A stretch of DNA of 30,663 nucleotides from CAZFDT01 sp964518335 (GTDB lineage: Bacteria; Planctomycetota; Phycisphaerae; Phycisphaerales; Phycisphaeraceae). Of the stretch, positions 7,953-15,070 are shown in pieces. Within the stretch, counting starts at the first letter, position 1, and the number at the start of each line of letters is the position of its first letter. The position numbers were made by a program, and so were the translations under genes. The DNA is taken from the NCBI GenBank assembly GCA_964518335.1, contig CAZFDT010000061.1:1-30663 (forward strand). Direction: 5' to 3'. The notes below the pieces were generated by a model. The model ran no database searches, was not told the origin of the DNA, and was given only the letters and a program-made list of their open reading frames with translations.

Positions 7953-8489
7953 CTACCAAGTCGGCCGGTGCGACAGCAGTCCACGCTTTGTCGGCCCGTT
8001 TCCGGGCGTCGGCGGCTTGCTGCGCACCTCCACCATCAGCTCGACCTCGACGCTGGCGCCCAGCGGCAGCGCGTTGACGCCCACCGCCGCCCGGGCGTGC
8101 CGACCGGCGTCGCCAAGGACCTCCACCAGCAGGTCGCTGGCCCCGTTGGCGACCTTGTGCTGCTCGACAAAGGCGTTGTCGCTGCAGACGAACACGCCCA
8201 GCCGTACCGCCCGCACGAAGCGGTCCCAGTTCCCACCGATGCCCGCGTCGATGATCGCCAGCCCGTTGAGCACGCACTGCCGCGCCGCCGCCTGCGCCTG
8301 CTCCAGTGTCACCGCCGACCCCACTGGCCCGATGGCGAGCAACTGCCCGTCCTTCATCGGCAACTGCCCGCTGACAATCACCAGGTCCCCGCTGGCCACG
8401 CCCGGCAGATACGACGCCACCGGCGCCGGCGCGGGCGGCAGCACGAGGTTGAGTTCAGCCAGTTTCGCCTTGAGGTCAAAAGCAGCCAT
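7953..8489 (-). CDS. RidA/YjgF/YER057c/UK114 family protein
   Basis: A 178-residue Rid-family protein. The family core is recognisable in LVIVSGQLPMKDGQ, AARQCVLNGLAIIDAGIGG, RAVRLGVFVCSDNAF and the C-terminal ARAAVGVNALPLGASVEVELMVEV. Canonical RidA trimers hydrolyse reactive enamines/imines formed by PLP enzymes. This longer subfamily (about 150 residues plus tail) is less well defined, so deaminase activity is uncertain. The conserved Arg of active RidA is replaced in context by ARAAVGVNALPLG, where the first Arg is a candidate. The last 24 residues form a Pro/Lys/Arg-rich extension. Met codons at 8498 and 8489 are both possible and neither has a strong ribosome site. Confidence 0.85.
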   Translation of the reverse strand: MAAFDLKAKLAELNLVLPPAPAPVASYLPGVASGDLVIVSGQLPMKDGQLLAIGPVGSAVTLEQAQAAARQCVLNGLAIIDAGIGGNWDRFVRAVRLGVFVCSDNAFVEQHKVANGASDLLVEVLGDAGRHARAAVGVNALPLGASVEVELMVEVRSKPPTPGNGPTKRGLLSHRPTW

Positions 8490-8527
8490 GCGCGGCATCT
8501 TATCGCAAACGTGTCAACCCCGGCCAC

Positions 8528-8637
8528 GTAGGGTGGGCCAAGTCCGCGAGGCCCACCATCCCACGCCGGCATGACAGCAGGTGCCAACGGATGAACGCAC
8601 GCCATGCGGTGGGCCTCGAAGACTCGGCCCACCCTAC
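8528..8637. repeat. Bipartite REP pair (BIME-like), copy 1
   Basis: The left hairpin (8528-8557) is GTAG followed by GGTGGGCC, a 10-nt loop, and GGCCCACC. The right hairpin (8608-8637) is GGTGGGCC, a 10-nt loop, GGCCCACC and CTAC, in inverted orientation. A 50-bp conserved spacer lies between them. The whole element has terminal inverted repeats GTAGGGTGGGCC/GGCCCACCCTAC. Confidence 0.9.
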
Positions 8638-8653
8638 ATGACGCGACAGCATC

Positions 8654-9181
8654 TCATCCCCAATCAAAGTCGGACGGCGGGGCGAGGATGCCCCAATCGG
8701 CGGAGAGGATGCCGTCCTTGACGTAGCGGTGGAGAGAGGAATACGGCCAATCGATGGGTCGGGTGACGTAGCCGTGCTTCACCGGGTTGTAGTGGGCGTA
8801 GTTCACGTGCTGAACGTAGTCCTCGTCGCTGTCGATGGTGTGCTCCCAGAACCGTCGCTGCCAGATGCCGCGTTCGCGTTTACGTGCCCGGCTGCACGAT
8901 AAGGCTTCGCCTCCAGGCAGCCGCCGGCTGAACGCGCCCTTGATCAGGTTCCAGCGCGTGCTGTAGTCGTCATCGCCCGGGGGCAGCGTCCACACCGCGT
9001 GCAGGTGCTCCGGCAGGATCACGATGGCGTCGATGTGAAACGGATGCTCGGCCCGAATCTCCGCAAACGCGCGCCTCAGCAGATCGACACATTCCGTCAA
9101 TAGCGTCCGCCGCCGGTTCTGCAGGCTCACCGTGAAGAAGTAACACCCGCCGCGCACGCGCACCCGCCGGTAGTTGGGCAT
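8654..9181 (-). CDS. rayT: REP-associated tyrosine transposase (RAYT, Y1_Tnp family)
   Basis: A 175-residue single-strand DNA transposase of the IS200-like Y1 family. The HUH metal-binding motif is His59-Leu-His61 in HIDAIVILPEHLHAVW. The downstream family signature is present: IWQRRFWEHTI (about 106-116), then HVNYAHYNPVKHG, where Tyr128 is the candidate nucleophile, and WPYSSLHRYV near the end. RAYTs are host-domesticated enzymes that bind and cleave REP hairpins carrying a 5' GTAG. The flanking 8528-8637 and 9205-9315 repeats have exactly that form, so they are very probably its substrates. Length and motifs are complete, so the gene looks intact. The ATG at 9181 lacks a clear Shine-Dalgarno. 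Confidence 0.92.
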   Translation of the reverse strand: MPNYRRVRVRGGCYFFTVSLQNRRRTLLTECVDLLRRAFAEIRAEHPFHIDAIVILPEHLHAVWTLPPGDDDYSTRWNLIKGAFSRRLPGGEALSCSRARKRERGIWQRRFWEHTIDSDEDYVQHVNYAHYNPVKHGYVTRPIDWPYSSLHRYVKDGILSADWGILAPPSDFDWG

Positions 9182-9204
9182 CGCCCAAGTTTAACGTCAT
9201 TTTT

Positions 9205-9315
9205 GTAGGATGGGCCGAGTCCGCGAGGCCCACCATCCCGGCCCGGCATGACAACAGGTGCCAAAAGGATGAACGCACGCCATGCGGTGGGCCTCGAAGA
9301 CTCGGCCCACCCTAC
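9205..9315. repeat. Bipartite REP pair (BIME-like), copy 2
   Basis: Same orientation and structure as the copy at 8528. The left hairpin is 9205-9234 (two substitutions, one breaking a stem pair). The right hairpin is 9286-9315 and identical to that of copy 1. The inner spacer is nearly the same with small substitutions and one extra base. Confidence 0.9.
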
Positions 9316-9366
9316 GCGCAACTCGCTGCCACAGTCTTGTCGCGGCACCGATCTCGGTCTGAAGCC

Positions 9367-9424
9367 GTAGCCCACCGTACAACGCACACCATGCGGTGGG
9401 CCTCGAAGACTCGGCCCACCCTAC
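9367..9424. repeat. Decayed REP pair, copy 3 (left half deleted)
   Basis: The right hairpin at 9395-9424 is identical over 30 bp to those of the two complete copies, and the adjoining ACGCAC-CCATGC spacer is partly kept. The left side is reduced to GTAGCCCACC (9367-9376), as if the first hairpin and most of the spacer were deleted. Confidence 0.8.
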
Positions 9425-9459
9425 GTGGTACGTGCCGTGAACGATTCGCCGGGGCGGGA

Positions 9460-10233
9460 TCAGTGCTTGCCGTGGCCGTTGCCGCCGCAGGAGCACATTC
9501 CGGGGGCGACGGGTTGGGCGAACTTGTCGGGGAACTTGGCCAGCTCGCGCTCGAAGACGTCGAGATAGTGCTTGAGGCGATGGTCGGCGTTGTCGAGTGG
9601 ACCGCCGAAGCTGCGGTTGGGGTCGTTGTAGATCAGGCGGATGGGCACTTCGCGGATCTGCAGATCGTGGGCGGTGGCCTGGACCCAGAACTGCAGGGGG
9701 AAGGCGTAGCCGGTTTCGGTCAGATCGAGCTTCTTGATCGCCGACACGCGGTAGGCCTTGAACCCGCAGAAGGCGTCAGTGATCGACAGGCCCAGGCGCT
9801 CGTTGACGATCTGGGTGATCTGCTGGTTGATGGCGCGGCGGTCGGCGGGGGGCGGGTCGCCGCAGCGCTCGCAGCCGAGGTAGCGACTGCCACTGACGAT
9901 GTCGCCCCCGGAAGCTTCGGCCTTCTGTATCGCGTCATAAAAGTCCGGCAGCGACGCCGGCTCGTGCTGCTCGTCGCAGTCCATGGTGATGACCCAGTCG
10001 TACTTGTAACAGTTGGCCCAGCGGAAGGCGTCGCGGAGCGATCGGCCGTAGCCGCGGTTGCGGGCGTGGCGAATCACATCGACCGGCTGTTGGGCCAGCA
10101 GCATCGGCGTCTGGTCAGTCGAGCCATCGTCGATCACGAGGAGGTCGCCGGCATACTGCCTCACGCGCGTGAGCACGCTGGTGACGTACTTCTCTTCGTT
10201 GAACACGGGGATGGCTACGAGCGTTCGCGTCAT
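9460..10233 (-). CDS. Family 2 glycosyltransferase (dolichol-phosphate mannosyltransferase-like)
   Basis: A 257-residue GT-A fold glycosyltransferase that would transfer a sugar from a nucleotide donor to a polyprenyl phosphate or glycan. The start at 10233 has AGGAGG 5 bp upstream. It opens with TRTLVAIPVFNEEKYV and shows VIDDGSTD (Asp35, Asp36), HARNRGYGRSLRDAF, the metal-binding DxD as Asp85-Cys-Asp87, and AFCGFKAYR. There are no transmembrane segments, unlike DPMS forms with a membrane tail. Odd points are a Cys-x-x-Cys (C121, C124) in the loop after SGSRYLG, and a Cys/His/Gly tail MCSCGGNGHGKH, which might bind metal. It lies 41 bp downstream of rsmA on the same strand. Confidence 0.88.
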   Translation of the reverse strand: MTRTLVAIPVFNEEKYVTSVLTRVRQYAGDLLVIDDGSTDQTPMLLAQQPVDVIRHARNRGYGRSLRDAFRWANCYKYDWVITMDCDEQHEPASLPDFYDAIQKAEASGGDIVSGSRYLGCERCGDPPPADRRAINQQITQIVNERLGLSITDAFCGFKAYRVSAIKKLDLTETGYAFPLQFWVQATAHDLQIREVPIRLIYNDPNRSFGGPLDNADHRLKHYLDVFERELAKFPDKFAQPVAPGMCSCGGNGHGKH

Positions 10234-10274
10234 GCGGGCCTCCTGCGGGTATCGAATGGTAGCACTGTTGGCGG

Positions 10275-11069
10275 TCACGCGGCCATGGCGGCGAGCTGCG
10301 CCACGGTCAGATCCTCCGGTCGCATGTCATGACCAACGCCCGGGGGCAGGGCGATATTCCGCCCCAGCACGGTGCCGATCTGCTTGCGCCGCTGTTGAAA
10401 GAGACGATGCACCAGCCCTGCGAATCGCGCCATGTCGGCGGGGATCGGTCGCGGGCGTCGCACCAGCCGCACGACCGCCGACTCGATCTGCGGTGGAGGC
10501 CAGAAGCATCCCGGCGACAGCGTGAACAGGCGCTCGGCTTCGCACGTGGCCTGCACAAGAATCCCCAGCGGGCCGTAGTCCTTGTTGCCCGGCCGCGCCG
10601 CCAGGCGGTCGGCGACCTCCTTCTGCACCATCACGATCGCCCGCCCCATCTTCGGGTAATCCGTGCAGAGGTTCACCAGCAGCGGCGAGGCGATGTTGTA
10701 GGGCAGGTTGGCGATGAGGGTGAATGCCGTCGCCGGCGCCACGGGCGCCAGCGTGTGCTTGTCGGCGAGCACGTCGGTCAACAGCAGCGTGGCCCGCCGG
10801 CCATAGGGCTCGTACACCTCGCGGAGGATCGGCTCCAGATCGCGGTCCACCTCGACGGCGACCAGCATCGCCCCGGCGTCGAGCAGGGCCACGGACAGCG
10901 CCCCCGTGCCCGGCCCCACTTCCAGCACCACGTCGCCAGGGCTCACTGCAGCGGCATCCACGATCCGCCGCACCTGGTTCTGGTCGTGGAGAAAGTTCTG
11001 TCCGAAGCGCTTCTTCGGGCGCAGCCCGTGGGCAGCCAGCATCGCCTTGATCTGCGTGAGCGTCTGCAC
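10275..11069 (-). CDS. rsmA: 16S rRNA (adenine1518/1519-N6)-dimethyltransferase
   Basis: A 264-residue RsmA/KsgA enzyme that dimethylates two adjacent adenines in the 3' hairpin of 16S rRNA using S-adenosylmethionine, a late step in small-subunit maturation. Seen in order: RPKKRFGQNFLHD (17-29), the SAM loop EVGPGTGALS (50-59), the acidic ribose-binding site VEVDRD, the catalytic NLPYN (121-125), and the family C-terminal FQQRRKQIGTVLGR. Full length for the family. It sits 9 bp downstream of an SGNH hydrolase gene and ahead of the GT2 gene, so it is likely part of a minus-strand transcript. Confidence 0.97.
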   Translation of the reverse strand: MQTLTQIKAMLAAHGLRPKKRFGQNFLHDQNQVRRIVDAAAVSPGDVVLEVGPGTGALSVALLDAGAMLVAVEVDRDLEPILREVYEPYGRRATLLLTDVLADKHTLAPVAPATAFTLIANLPYNIASPLLVNLCTDYPKMGRAIVMVQKEVADRLAARPGNKDYGPLGILVQATCEAERLFTLSPGCFWPPPQIESAVVRLVRRPRPIPADMARFAGLVHRLFQQRRKQIGTVLGRNIALPPGVGHDMRPEDLTVAQLAAMAA

Positions 11070-11078
11070 GCCGACAGC

Positions 11079-11729
11079 TTACCCGCAGACGGTGCCGACC
11101 CACGTGCGGGCCATGAGCAGGTGTCCCGCCATCGACGGGTGGACGCCGTCGCCGGCCCAGTACGCCGGGGGAGCCAGCCGGCACGCCTCGTCGAACGCCT
11201 GCTGGAACGGCACGAACACGGCGTCCACGTCCCGGGCGATCTTTCGCACGATCTCCCGACGATGATCGATCTCGGGAAAAAAGTTCATCTGCAGCACGGC
11301 GCCGGCCTTGGTCGTGAACGGCTCGCACAAGACGAACCGGACCCCCGGCAGCGCCGCCTTCGTGTCCGCGATCAGCCGGCGGTACACCTCTTCGTAACGA
11401 TCCAGCGGCACGCCCTCGGCAGGCGTCCCCTTCGCCGTGCCGTGCCACGTGTCGTTAACCCCGATGAGAATTGAGATCACCGTCGGCTGCAGCAGCAGCG
11501 CGTCCTCCTGCCATCGCTCGGCCAACTGCGTCACGCGGTTGCCACTGATCCCGCGGCTATAGACCTTCATCGCCCCGCCGGGGTAGCGGTCCAGCAGCAT
11601 CGCCGCGGCGTGAAAGGCGTAGCCCCGCCCCAGCCCGGCCGGACTGTTGGCGTTGGCGTCGCCGCGGTCGCGCCCCGCGTCGGTGATCGAATCGCCCTGA
11701 AACAGCACGATGTCGTCTTTGGTGATCAT
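11079..11729 (-). CDS. SGNH/GDSL hydrolase (esterase)
   Basis: A 216-residue SGNH-fold hydrolase, probably a carbohydrate esterase or lipase-like enzyme. All four blocks are visible: GDSITDAGR (nucleophile Ser14), the oxyanion glycine in SRGISGN (59-64), GVND (Asn92), and DGVHPS (Asp194, His197). The start at 11729 begins MITKDDIVLFQGDSI just before the nucleophile strand, as expected. A longer start at 11777 would add a non-conserved Arg-rich leader. There is no signal peptide, so it is probably cytoplasmic. It lies 62 bp downstream of a second SGNH hydrolase. Substrate unknown. Confidence 0.88.
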   Translation of the reverse strand: MITKDDIVLFQGDSITDAGRDRGDANANSPAGLGRGYAFHAAAMLLDRYPGGAMKVYSRGISGNRVTQLAERWQEDALLLQPTVISILIGVNDTWHGTAKGTPAEGVPLDRYEEVYRRLIADTKAALPGVRFVLCEPFTTKAGAVLQMNFFPEIDHRREIVRKIARDVDAVFVPFQQAFDEACRLAPPAYWAGDGVHPSMAGHLLMARTWVGTVCG

Positions 11730-11791
11730 GGGCCGACAGCGTAGCGTGCCCCGGCAAGCGTGCAAGGATCGCCCCATCGATGGAGCTGCGG

Positions 11792-12880
11792 CTACAGCAA
11801 CGACTCGACGACCGGTCCGATCGTCGCCGCCATGCGAACGAAGCCAACATCGGTGGCGTGGGTGCCGTCCACGGTCGCCTCGCCATCATCGCCCAGCAGG
11901 TTGTCGCAGGGGACGTAGTAAAGGTGTCGATCACCGGCGGCGCGCAGCCGCTCAATGGCGGCGCGGAACTGGGCGTTCCTATGGCGCGTGTTCATCGCGG
12001 CGCTGGGCACATACAGATGCTTCTGGTAAATGATGTTCTCGACCGCAACGATCGGCGTGTGCGGATGGGCCTTTCGCAGGGTGCGAATGAACGGCTCGGT
12101 GCGCTCGGCGATGCGCTGCGGCGGGTTGTTGGGGTTGTAGTCCAGCACGTAGATGCACGGGTCGAGTTCGGCCAGCAGCTCGGCCATTTCGGGCTCGGCC
12201 TGCGCGTTGCCGGAAAACCCAAGGTTGATGACCGGATGATCGAGCATGCGGCCGATGAGCGCCGGGTACGCCATGCCCGGCCGCGAGGCGCACGCGCCCT
12301 GCAGAATGCTGGTGCCGTACATGACGATGGGTTTTTCGTCGCGTCGCACGGCACGGACGACCGACCCCTCGGGCACGCCGATCTCGACCGACTCGACGCC
12401 GTTGTACAGCGGCAGGTAAAGGATTAACTCGTGCTCGCCTTCAGCCAGCTCCTCGACCAGGGCCGCGGTATTAGCGTCCTTTTGCGTCGGTCGCCCGACG
12501 CCGATCCAGTGATAGCGGCGATGGCGCGGGCGGGTCGTATCGCGGATGTACAGGTCGATGCCGCTCACGCCCGACGCGGCCATGTGGTTCATCGCCAGCG
12601 TCGCGTCCCACAGCGACCAGCGTGCGCTGATGTGGATCGCGTCGGTGATGAAGCGCACGCAAAGCCCCGCCGAATGCTGGGCCAGGCTCCACACCGGGTC
12701 GCGCACCGTGCCTTCGGCTCGCGCAGGCAGACGAGCAAACGGCCGCCCGACATCCGACCAGCCCTGGCCCTCCAGCGGCCTGCCCGCGGCGAACGCACGC
12801 ACGTCGTACCAGTGCAGGCCCTGCTCGGCTGTGGGCTGTGCAAAGTTGGGATCCAGCTCTTCGATGCGGTGCTCGGCCAT
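11792..12880 (-). CDS. SGNH hydrolase with N-terminal GxDLY-type domain
   Basis: A 362-residue two-domain esterase. Residues about 10-170 form a beta-sandwich domain carrying GIDLY (107-111), which matches the GxDLY N-terminal domain often fused to SGNH hydrolases. The catalytic domain follows: VMYGTSILQGACASRPG (Ser191; GTS instead of GDS), GFSGN (221-225), the DYNPNN region (247-252) in place of GxND, and DGTHATDVG (Asp338, His341). No signal peptide is seen. It is transcribed divergently from mutL (74 bp between starts) and precedes a simpler SGNH gene. An acyl-sugar or polysaccharide deacylation role is inference. Confidence 0.88.
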   Translation of the reverse strand: MAEHRIEELDPNFAQPTAEQGLHWYDVRAFAAGRPLEGQGWSDVGRPFARLPARAEGTVRDPVWSLAQHSAGLCVRFITDAIHISARWSLWDATLAMNHMAASGVSGIDLYIRDTTRPRHRRYHWIGVGRPTQKDANTAALVEELAEGEHELILYLPLYNGVESVEIGVPEGSVVRAVRRDEKPIVMYGTSILQGACASRPGMAYPALIGRMLDHPVINLGFSGNAQAEPEMAELLAELDPCIYVLDYNPNNPPQRIAERTEPFIRTLRKAHPHTPIVAVENIIYQKHLYVPSAAMNTRHRNAQFRAAIERLRAAGDRHLYYVPCDNLLGDDGEATVDGTHATDVGFVRMAATIGPVVESLL

Positions 12881-12954
12881 GTTGGTTTCTCGTGCCCGGC
12901 GCAGCGCAGCTGGCTATGTGCAGCCGGCCGACGCTGGGCTGATACCATACCGCC

Positions 12955-14811
12955 ATGCCGATACGGAAGCTGCCGCCGCTGCTCGTGAATCAGATCGCCG
13001 CGGGGGAGGTGATCGAGCGGCCGGCGAGCGTGGTCAAGGAACTGATCGACAACTGTCTCGACGCCGGGGCGAGGCGGGTCGATGTCGCGGTCGAGGATGG
13101 TGGGCGGCAGCTCATTCGCATCAGCGACGACGGCTGCGGCATCGCCGCCGACGAGCTTCCGCTGGCGGTGGCGCCGCACGCCACGAGCAAGCTGCCCGAC
13201 GCCGAGGCGCTGGCGGCCATTCGCACGATGGGCTTCCGAGGCGAGGCGCTGGCGTCGATGGCCAGTGTCAGTCGTTTGCGCATCACCAGCCGCACTGCTC
13301 ACAGTGAAGCCGGCGGCGCGATCGAGGCCAGCGGCGACAAGGTCTCGGACGTGCAGCTCTGCGGCTGCGCGCCGGGCACGGTGGTCGAGGTGCGCGACCT
13401 GTTCTTCAACGTGCCGGCGCGGCGCAAGTTCCTCCGCGGCGGGTCGGTCGAGTTCGGGCACGTCAGCGAGGTGGTGCAGCGCGTCGCCATGGTCCACTGC
13501 AACGTCTCCTTCTCGCTGTCGCACAACGGGCGCAGCGTCTTCGAGCTGGCGGCCACCGACTCGCGGCGGCAGCGCAACGTCGAGGTGCTCGGGCGCGAGC
13601 TCGACGACGCCCTGCTGGAACTGGGTTTCGATGAGCCGCCGTTCCGCGGCCGGGCCCGCGTGTGGGGCCTGGCGGGCTTGCCGGCGATCGCCCGGGCCAC
13701 GGCCAAGTTCCAGTACGTATGCGTCAACGGCCGGCCCATCCGCGACCGCGGGATCGCCCACGCCATCAAAGAGGCCTACCGCGGGCTGATCCCCCCCGAC
13801 AAGCAACCCGTCGTCGTGGTGTTCATCGACATCGAGCCCGAGGCGGTGGACGTCAACGTCCACCCCACCAAGGCTGCCGTGCGCTTCCGCGATCCGTCGC
13901 GCATCCACAACCTCGTGCTCACCGCCCTGCGGCAGCGGCTGCTGGGCGCCGACCTGACGCCTAGCGCGGGGATCAGGGATCACGGATCGGCGATCGGAGC
14001 CGAAAGCACGTTCCCCGCCTTCGCAGGTGTGCGCGGTGCTTCCTCGATCCCCGACCCCCGATCCCCCGACCCCTCCGCCTTCGTCGATTACTTCCGCAGC
14101 ATGGCCCCGCAGCAGAAGGGGTTTGTGTACGAAGAGGTCAAGCGTGCGCTTGCCGAGGAAGCCCCCGATCTCATCTCCGACCAGACCCCGGACCCCAGGC
14201 CCCAGAGCCCCGCCCTCCGCGCCACGCACATCCTGCAGGTCCACAAGAGCTACGTCGTGACCGAGGACGAACAGGGCATCGTCATCATCGACCAGCACGC
14301 TTTGCACGAGCGCGTGATGTTCGAGACGCTGCGCCAGCGCGTGATGAGCCAGGGCACGGCGTTGGAGAGCCAGCGCCTGCTCATGCCCGCCATCGTCGAG
14401 GCCCATGCCGCGCGGATGGGCGCCCTCGACGACTTGGCCCCGCTGCTGGCAAGGCTGGGCATCGAGGCCCAGCCCATCGGCCCGCAGCAGATCGCCATTC
14501 ACGCCTTCCCCTCATTTCTGTTCGATCGCAAGGTCGATCCGGTCGAGTTCATGGAGGACCTGCTCGATCGCGCACTGGAAGAGGACTCGCCGCTGCAGGG
14601 TAACGCGGAGGAGGCCGCGCTTCACGAAGTGCTTGACGTGATGGCCTGCAAGGCCGCGGTCAAGGCGGGCGACGCACTCAGCGACGCCGAGCTCGCCTCG
14701 CTGCTGCAGAAGCGCACGGAGATCGAGCGTTCGGCCGCCTGCCCCCACGGCCGCCCCACGACCATCCGCCTGTCGCTGCACGATCTGGAAAAGCACTTCA
14801 AGCGGACGTAA
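12955..14811 (+). CDS. mutL: DNA mismatch repair protein MutL
   Basis: A 618-residue GHKL ATPase that couples MutS mismatch recognition to strand incision. The N-terminal ATPase shows QIAAGEVIERPASVVKEL (catalytic Glu29, Asn33), DDGCGI and GFRGEALAS. The C-terminal domain has the endonuclease motif DQHA(X)2E(X)4E as DQHALHERVMFE (446-457), ACK (564-566) and CPHGRP (596-601), so this MutL should nick DNA itself, as in bacteria lacking MutH. The linker (about 330-410) is Pro/Asp-rich and its DNA contains an imperfect inverted repeat. The stop codon lies inside a 26-bp sequence repeated beyond hicBA. Confidence 0.97.
   Translation: MPIRKLPPLLVNQIAAGEVIERPASVVKELIDNCLDAGARRVDVAVEDGGRQLIRISDDGCGIAADELPLAVAPHATSKLPDAEALAAIRTMGFRGEALASMASVSRLRITSRTAHSEAGGAIEASGDKVSDVQLCGCAPGTVVEVRDLFFNVPARRKFLRGGSVEFGHVSEVVQRVAMVHCNVSFSLSHNGRSVFELAATDSRRQRNVEVLGRELDDALLELGFDEPPFRGRARVWGLAGLPAIARATAKFQYVCVNGRPIRDRGIAHAIKEAYRGLIPPDKQPVVVVFIDIEPEAVDVNVHPTKAAVRFRDPSRIHNLVLTALRQRLLGADLTPSAGIRDHGSAIGAESTFPAFAGVRGASSIPDPRSPDPSAFVDYFRSMAPQQKGFVYEEVKRALAEEAPDLISDQTPDPRPQSPALRATHILQVHKSYVVTEDEQGIVIIDQHALHERVMFETLRQRVMSQGTALESQRLLMPAIVEAHAARMGALDDLAPLLARLGIEAQPIGPQQIAIHAFPSFLFDRKVDPVEFMEDLLDRALEEDSPLQGNAEEAALHEVLDVMACKAAVKAGDALSDAELASLLQKRTEIERSAACPHGRPTTIRLSLHDLEKHFKRT
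13968..14073. repeat. Imperfect GATC-rich inverted repeat inside the mutL linker
   Basis: A run of GGGATC/CGGATCGG-type units at 13968-13998 is mirrored by CGATCCCCGAC-type units at 14043-14073, in frame, about 45 bp apart. It codes for low-complexity residues (DPRSPDP...). The flanking ATPase and endonuclease domains are intact. Confidence 0.5.
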
Positions 14812-14823
14812 GGGCGCCCGGCG
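14798..14823. repeat. Left 26-bp direct repeat flanking hicBA
   Basis: Begins TCAAGCGGACGT and ends GGGCGCCCGGCG. It covers the last three complete codons of mutL (AAG CGG ACG), part of the codon before them, the stop codon, and the following 12 bases. It matches 15308-15333 at 25 of 26 positions; the single difference (A/G) turns TAA into TGA. Confidence 0.85.
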
Positions 14824-14824
14824 G

Positions 14825-14852
14825 TTTACGTGTCGCATTCCAATGCGATAAT
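14825..14852 (+). promoter_or_regulatory. hicBA promoter with palindromic operator in the spacer
   Basis: TTTACG (14825-14830) and GATAAT (14847-14852) are 16 bp apart. The perfect palindrome CGCATT-CC-AATGCG (14834-14847) fills the spacer, an ideal place for autorepression by the HicB antitoxin or the HicAB complex. Transcription would start at or within a base or two of the hicB ATG (14859), so the mRNA may be leaderless. Confidence 0.6.
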
Positions 14853-14858
14853 CAGGGC

Positions 14859-15068
14859 ATGAGGACATACACCGCCGTCATCGAGCGCTGTCCGCAGACG
14901 GGGCTTTTCGTGGGCCACGTCCCTGGGCTGACCGGCGCGCACTCCCAAGGGGTCACCATTGATGAACTGCTCGCCAATCTACGCGAGGTCGTGGCCATGA
15001 TCCTGGAGGATGGTGAGCCCGAGTCCGACTCCGAGTTCGTGGGCACGCAAGTGCTCCAGTTGACCTGA
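14859..15068 (+). CDS. hicB: HicB-family antitoxin
   Basis: A 69-residue HicB-type antitoxin. It starts MRTYTAVIERCPQTGLFVGHVPGLTGAHSQG, the degenerate RNase H-like fold of the family (a YTAVIE...GxFVGxVPGLTGAHSQG pattern), followed by TIDELLANLREVVAMILED. It neutralises the HicA ribonuclease encoded 2 bp downstream. It is short and lacks the extra C-terminal DNA-binding domain of larger HicB proteins, so any binding to the palindrome upstream would have to come from the complex or from this small domain. The gene order hicB-hicA is the reverse of the E. coli hicAB arrangement but common elsewhere. Confidence 0.9.
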   Translation: MRTYTAVIERCPQTGLFVGHVPGLTGAHSQGVTIDELLANLREVVAMILEDGEPESDSEFVGTQVLQLT

Positions 15069-15070
15069 CC

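Larger units (their letters stand above)
8528..9424. mobile_element. RAYT/REP unit ('REPtron'): transposase bracketed by bipartite REP repeats
   Basis: The unit contains a REP-associated tyrosine transposase gene (8654-9181, minus) with a 110-bp two-hairpin repeat 16 bp past its stop (8528-8637). A closely similar 111-bp copy in the same orientation lies 23 bp before its start (9205-9315), and a decayed third copy follows at 9367-9424. Each repeat half carries the GTAG tetranucleotide beside a GGTGGGCC/GGCCCACC hairpin. This matches the known REP architecture of a 5' GTAG plus an imperfect palindrome. The unit sits neatly between the RidA-family and GT2 genes, with neither coding region interrupted. 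Confidence 0.8.

Noticed and set aside
8528..9424. CRISPR array, considered because of regularly recurring hairpins
   Set aside because: There are only three copies, about 110-bp units, flanking a RAYT gene, with no cas genes and no unique short spacers.
12589..14502. 637-codon minus-strand frame spanning mutL and part of an SGNH gene
   Set aside because: It overlaps two genes with clear catalytic motifs and has no motif of its own.
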